Assembly (NCBI GenBank): GCA_030142905.1
Contig: JASJOG010000134.1
Location: 565,501 to 629,500, forward strand
Direction: 5' to 3'
DNA: 64,000 nucleotides
From: Heliopora coerulea
Lineage: Eukaryota > Cnidaria > Anthozoa > Scleralcyonacea > Helioporidae
Each line of letters begins with the position of its first letter. Positions within the stretch are counted from its first letter, which is position 1. Shown in pieces: positions 59,933 through 64,000 of this stretch. The notes under the pieces are model-generated. The model ran no database searches. It saw only the letters and a list, made by a program, of their open reading frames with translations, and was not told the DNA's origin. Both the position numbers and the translations under genes were made by a program.

Positions 59933-61137
59933 AATAATAGACTGTTGCAGTGTTATTTTTTTTGTAGATTGATTATATGTAACAACAAGTCAAGAGGATT
60001 CACTGTAACAGTGGGTCGTGATTAAGAAATGAAAACTAAGATTTGACAGAGACTCACAGTTGAGATTGCTTGAATAAATGAAGAAATTCTGGTTGACAAT
60101 GACCAAACGTCAAATGCTAAGTGTTCAGAACATAGGTGGTAGATGACCTGTCAGTGGGTCAGCGATATGAATATTGTGAGGCGCACATATCGAAGATTGG
60201 AATGGCTTTTCGTGGACAATCACAACCAACCGGTAACGAGGTTCTTGTGCTGGTGTTTCTTCGACATGCACTCAATGAAGTTACGTGTGAACCAAGAATA
60301 CAAATAGTGCTTTCAGAGTCTGTTTTTTTCCCTTATATTAATACTTCCATGCTGTGCCAATTGGTAACCGTATCATTCATACTATATTCTCTGTTCAGCG
60401 CCAGCCGACAATTTGAAGAAATATAAGATAAAACAGACTCCGAATATCAAAGTCATCTTGATATTCATCTTGATATTCATCTATATTAAGTCATCTTGAG
60501 TTTTCAAGATGACTTTGATATTCGGAGTCTGTTTTATCTTATATTCTCTGTTTTTGTGCAATTCACCCAGACGTTAAGGTTTTCTCAGTCCAAAGGGGTA
60601 AGCTAATGCCAAAAGTGGCCAAAACACTTTTAAACTATTTTCACCTTAAGTGGGCATTAATAACTGGTTCCGGATATGAATGACAGTTTTACTGTAGCTT
60701 CCTGTGAAGGTTAATAAGTTCTATAGGTAAAAGTTCCTTGCTATACATTCAGTTGTGGTAATTCAGTTTTGAGGCAGATGTTTGAGGATTGGAGGAAGAG
60801 GGTATCTGAATATTCAGTTTCTGAATAGTCTGAATACTGAGTTGTCGTTTTAGACCTAGTAATAGCGATTCACCCAAGACACCAGTGACCAAATGAGGTT
60901 CACTTATTTTGTTCATTTCATAGAGTTGAACTTAGTGTTCATTTAATTTTCTATGTTAGACTGGTATTCTGGGCCCTTGTAGCATTCTTGCAGTTGTATG
61001 TAATTTTCTGTGAGTGAAAATTTGGGGATTGTTTTTACTAATGTCTGAAGGAATTTTTTCTGAGTGGTAAGGAAAGATAAATGTTCGTAATTTAGTACGT
61101 TTAAAAAGTACTTTTTGCTGAAGAAAGTAACAGGGAG
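59931..61137. other. Intergenic with a strong palindrome, no gene seen
   Basis: No coding block was recognised. The 60136-60426 open frame includes one arm of the palindrome at 60420-60545 and has no family resemblance. Confidence 0.5.
60420..60545. repeat. 42-bp perfect inverted repeat with repeated loop
   Basis: Arms 60420-60461 and 60504-60545 are exact complements ('gataaaacagactccgaat' on the left). The 42-nt loop itself contains copies of 'tcatcttgatattca'. The words 'agtctgttt' and 'atattctctgtt' also occur just upstream (60316-60392), suggesting a local inverted duplication of flanking sequence. Confidence 0.88.
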
Positions 61138-61209
61138 GCGTTGGTGGTGTAAAGGCTAGCATTGCTGCCTTCCAAGCAGTAGATCCGGGTTCGATTCCCG
61201 GCCAACGCA
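61138..61209 (+). tRNA. tRNA-Gly (anticodon TCC)
   Basis: A 72-nt gene. The acceptor stem GCGTTGG pairs with CCAACGC. The anticodon arm has the loop CTTCCAA (anticodon TCC). The T-arm CCGGG-TTCGATT-CCCGG is perfect and B-box GGTTCGATTCC is intact. No CCA is encoded, as in eukaryotes, and a short T run (acttttac) lies about 10 bp downstream as a Pol III stop. The sequence closely follows metazoan tRNA-Gly-TCC. The D-loop (gtgtaaaggctagca) differs from the vertebrate form. Confidence 0.96.
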
Positions 61210-61502
61210 CATGTTTTGAACTTTTACGGAACGGTTTTCATTTATTTTCAAATGATAACAGTCCAGTCAAATTACTGTGTACTTTGACACACCTCATTTA
61301 ACGCTTGACCATTAAATCGAAGTATCCAATAATAAAACCGTAAAAATCATTATTTTCTAAATATCCACAGGACTTCATAGCCGAGATCAAAAGGTCGAGA
61401 GGTCTAAGTGGAGGACTGAGACCCAATTTGAAGTTAAATCCGTGGTTAAAATAATTTCATACATATATTGTATTTTTTGTTCGACTTTTATATCCAAAAA
61501 CC

Positions 61503-64000
61503 ATGCCTTTTAACTCTGAAATAGAGAAGTTCCGCGTCAGGAAGGTTAGTTAGTGTATTTTTGTCATATTTTTGTGTGGAAAGAGGTCAGTGTAGTAGAT
61601 TTAACCAATATTTCAATAGTTATTCACATGTAAATTGTGCTGCTGGAATTCAGCAGTGGTGCTGTCCTTTGCCAAGTTAAGATTGCCATATTGTGAATGT
61701 TTGTTTGATTTTACTGTTTAGACCTTTCCTGGACTGTATTACATTCCAGATTTTGTCACTGAAGAAGAAGAAAGAATACTGTTAGAGAAGGTTGGTCAAG
61801 GTGTTAAATTTAATATTTTTGGTCATTTTTATTGTTGGGTTATACCAGTTAATATTCCTATCCCCTGACTGAGAATACACGTTTTTGAGGAATATATCCT
61901 TGAATAATTCTTAAGAATTTTAGTTATACCCTTGAAGAATTCCATACTGTAAGCTGGGTGAACCATTGAAGAATTCTGGGCTTTATGAAAGGTTGTGCTG
62001 TGGAGAATTCCATGATTTCATGATGGGGGTATGGGTTTCAAATGGAATATTCCACTCTTCCTTTGAGAAGGTAACCTTTCTGTGAACATCAATCTGGGCT
62101 GCCAAGGGCCATGATGGACCCCAAAATAAGCAAGGATTTTGGGCCCTAACCTACCCTATTTGTCTGTTATGAGTATGTTCTTTGTGTGCTTTGTGGCCCA
62201 GGTCCCAGTCTGTGTGGCACATGTGCTTCCACAGTTACCAAGAATCAACTAATTCTCAATGGTTTGTTTTCATATTGTATTTATAGTTGTTGAAATATTA
62301 AACCAAGAGGCTGTAAAGGAGAGGATGTGGTCTTGTAAACCTAACATTGAGTCATGGTTATACCATAATCTTACTTTTATTGCTTGTTATTTTAGATATA
62401 TTCTGCTCCAAAACCAAAGTGGACCCAGTTGTCCAACAGACGTCTTCAAAACTGGGGTAGGTCAATCAACTAGCTTGATTTAAATAATTTGTATTATATT
62501 ACGTAAATGGCCACACATCTGTGACCATACAGTATCACCTCCAACTTTTATTTTTAATTTATCTGATCTTGAAATGTTTGTCTTTCTTCTTTTAAGGTGG
62601 CCATCCTCATCCAAAGGTGAGATATCTTTAATATTGCTCCTTGAACTTGGTAACTAAGAAGTGTTATCATTTGATTGATTTTTCCTTTCTCTTGATTGTC
62701 ATTTCAAGTACTGCATTATCTCAAAATATGTCTGACTTTTCAGTTACTATTTTTTATTTTTACTTTTTGATGCCCTTGCTTAATGTACAGCTTTAAGCTA
62801 AGCCCCTCTGATCATTTATACTTGTTTATAGGGTTTCATAATATATTAATAATTATGTAACTTCATTCATACTTTTGTTTTTCATAAGGGAATGATTCCA
62901 GAGAAGCTACCATTGGTAAGAAAATGTTTGAATGACAATCAATCAGAGTTTTTATCAATATTTTATACTTAGATGTTTCTGTTTAAGGCTTACTGGTAAA
63001 TTGTAACACTCAACAATCTTATGTGTTAATCAGTTGTCCTCAGGCAATAATCCATAAACTACTGGATTGACTAAGTAATCATTCATGATTGTATTTGTGA
63101 AGGAGGGATGAGGGTAGTGGGAAAGTCATAATGTGACTATTTCTGGAAAATAAGTGAAGAGGATTTTAATTATTTAAATTTTCTTGGCCCATTAGAAAAT
63201 ACTCAGTTGATTAGTTCTGGTTCACATCCTGATGGTTGGTATTATTTCCTTGCTTTTTAGTGGTTGTCATTATATACAACTAAACTAGCATCATTGGGTA
63301 CCTTTGGCAGCAATGAACCAAACCATGTTCTGGTTAATGAGTATGAGTCTGGCCAAGGAATTATGGTATATTGTATTTAATTTTTTTATGGCTGTAATTG
63401 GTTATCTGTATTCATAATGTTTTGTTTCCCATCCATCCACTTATCATCCATTAATTCATTCTGCTAATTACCAATGAATGAAAGCATTGGGCATAGCAAG
63501 GAATTAGAAAATTGAGGGTGGAGATAAAGGGAAACCAGGGGTGATTGACAACCAAGGCATACCCAATGTACCAACAGTTCTATATGATAAACACTTGAAA
63601 TATTTAGGTATTCATTTCATTGATCTGTTCAGAATGTTGTAAAGGTGTGCAAATCAGTGATGTTTAAATCCCTATGGGATGACCTGGGGTATGCTCCCCA
63701 AGGAAACAGAAAGTGTTTTACATTTTTGTGAAAAGAAAATTGACATTCAAAATGTACTTTCAGGTACATGCAATTCATAGGACTAGCTCTTTGAAACTGC
63801 TGCAATGGGCTAAAACAAATCCATAAATGCACAATTTGAGCAGGTTTTTCTTCAAATCAGATCAACATCTGCCATAGCAAACTTTTTAACTTGTCAGTTT
63901 TACTCTACTCAATTGTTTTTCCTAGCCTCATCTGGATGGATCTTTATTTCACCCTGTTGTTACAACCATCAACCTCAGTTCACACACTCTACTAGATTTC
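61503..64000 (+). CDS. ALKBH6: ALKBH6, Fe(II)/2-oxoglutarate dioxygenase of the AlkB family (5' part; runs off the window)
   Basis: Exons 61503-61544, 61722-61790, 62396-62456, 62597-62616, 62889-62915, 63261-63365 and 63926-64000 (window edge), all in phase. The encoded blocks [63 protein letters not shown] and [15 protein letters not shown] follow human ALKBH6 in order. The HxD iron-binding motif (HLD in exon 7) is present, while the distal His and the Arg that binds 2-oxoglutarate lie outside the window. AlkB homologs demethylate nucleic acids. For ALKBH6 the substrate is less settled, with alkylated DNA or tRNA proposed. Exons of 20 and 27 nt are unusually short. The gene starts 293 bp downstream of tRNA-Gly on the same strand. 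Confidence 0.93.

Overview
The window reads as nuclear DNA of an animal, most likely an anthozoan cnidarian such as a stony coral or sea anemone. Support comes from spliced metazoan genes with GT-AG introns (KIF6, spastin, Dicer, a Polycomb CBX, ALKBH6), several intronless genes, a eukaryotic tRNA-Gly, AT-rich intergenic DNA, and LINE 3' ends of the 'gcgctatataaat' plus (ATT)n kind that I associate with cnidarian genomes. The species cannot be named from the sequence alone.

Layout, left to right. Positions 0.5-15.6 kb (+) hold the 3' half of a kinesin KIF6 gene. Its first intron in the window is about 9.9 kb and contains two same-strand, intronless, paralogous four-pass MARVEL/CMTM-like genes, an unrecognised coiled-coil reading frame, a LINE 3' end and a tRNA-like relic. 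Later KIF6 introns are full of low-complexity repeats. At 16.5-17.6 kb (-) is a two-exon gene for a small secreted cysteine-rich protein. At 18.5-25.8 kb lies a tandem duplication carrying two near-identical, intronless Gfo/Idh/MocA (StrI-like) oxidoreductase genes. Unit 1 is interrupted by a 2.25-kb hAT-like element flanked by an 8-bp target duplication, and unit 2 keeps the empty site. At 26.3-27.4 kb (-) is an intronless membrane-anchored BPI/LBP-fold protein.

The centre is a divergent pair. Spastin (-, 17 exons, 578 aa) and a Dicer (+, 10 exons, 1608 aa) have start codons only 99 bp apart. Every exon junction of both genes could be phased. The Dicer keeps platform, PAZ, tandem RNase III and dsRBD regions. 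Its helicase has lost both Walker A and the DExH box, and one metal-binding Asp of RNase IIIa reads as Asn. Convergent to it are two intronless NKRF-like paralogs (-), one with XTBD + dsRBM + G-patch + R3H and the other without XTBD but with an expanded repeat region and a second R3H-like end.

The right part holds an unrecognised three-exon TM protein with helical repeats (50.4-51.8 kb, +), an orphan cysteine-rich type I membrane protein (53.9-54.5 kb, -), a Polycomb CBX gene with chromodomain and Pc box (56.7-59.8 kb, +), tRNA-Gly(TCC) at 61.1 kb, and the 5' part of ALKBH6 (61.5 kb to the window edge, +). Retroposed fragments, some with clear target-site duplications, sit in the Dicer, spastin and CBX introns. 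No CRISPR, prokaryotic operon or viral genome was seen. The most noteworthy items are the degenerate-helicase Dicer and its shared promoter with spastin, the NKRF-like pair beside it, the transposon with its built-in empty-site control, and several orphan secreted or membrane proteins.
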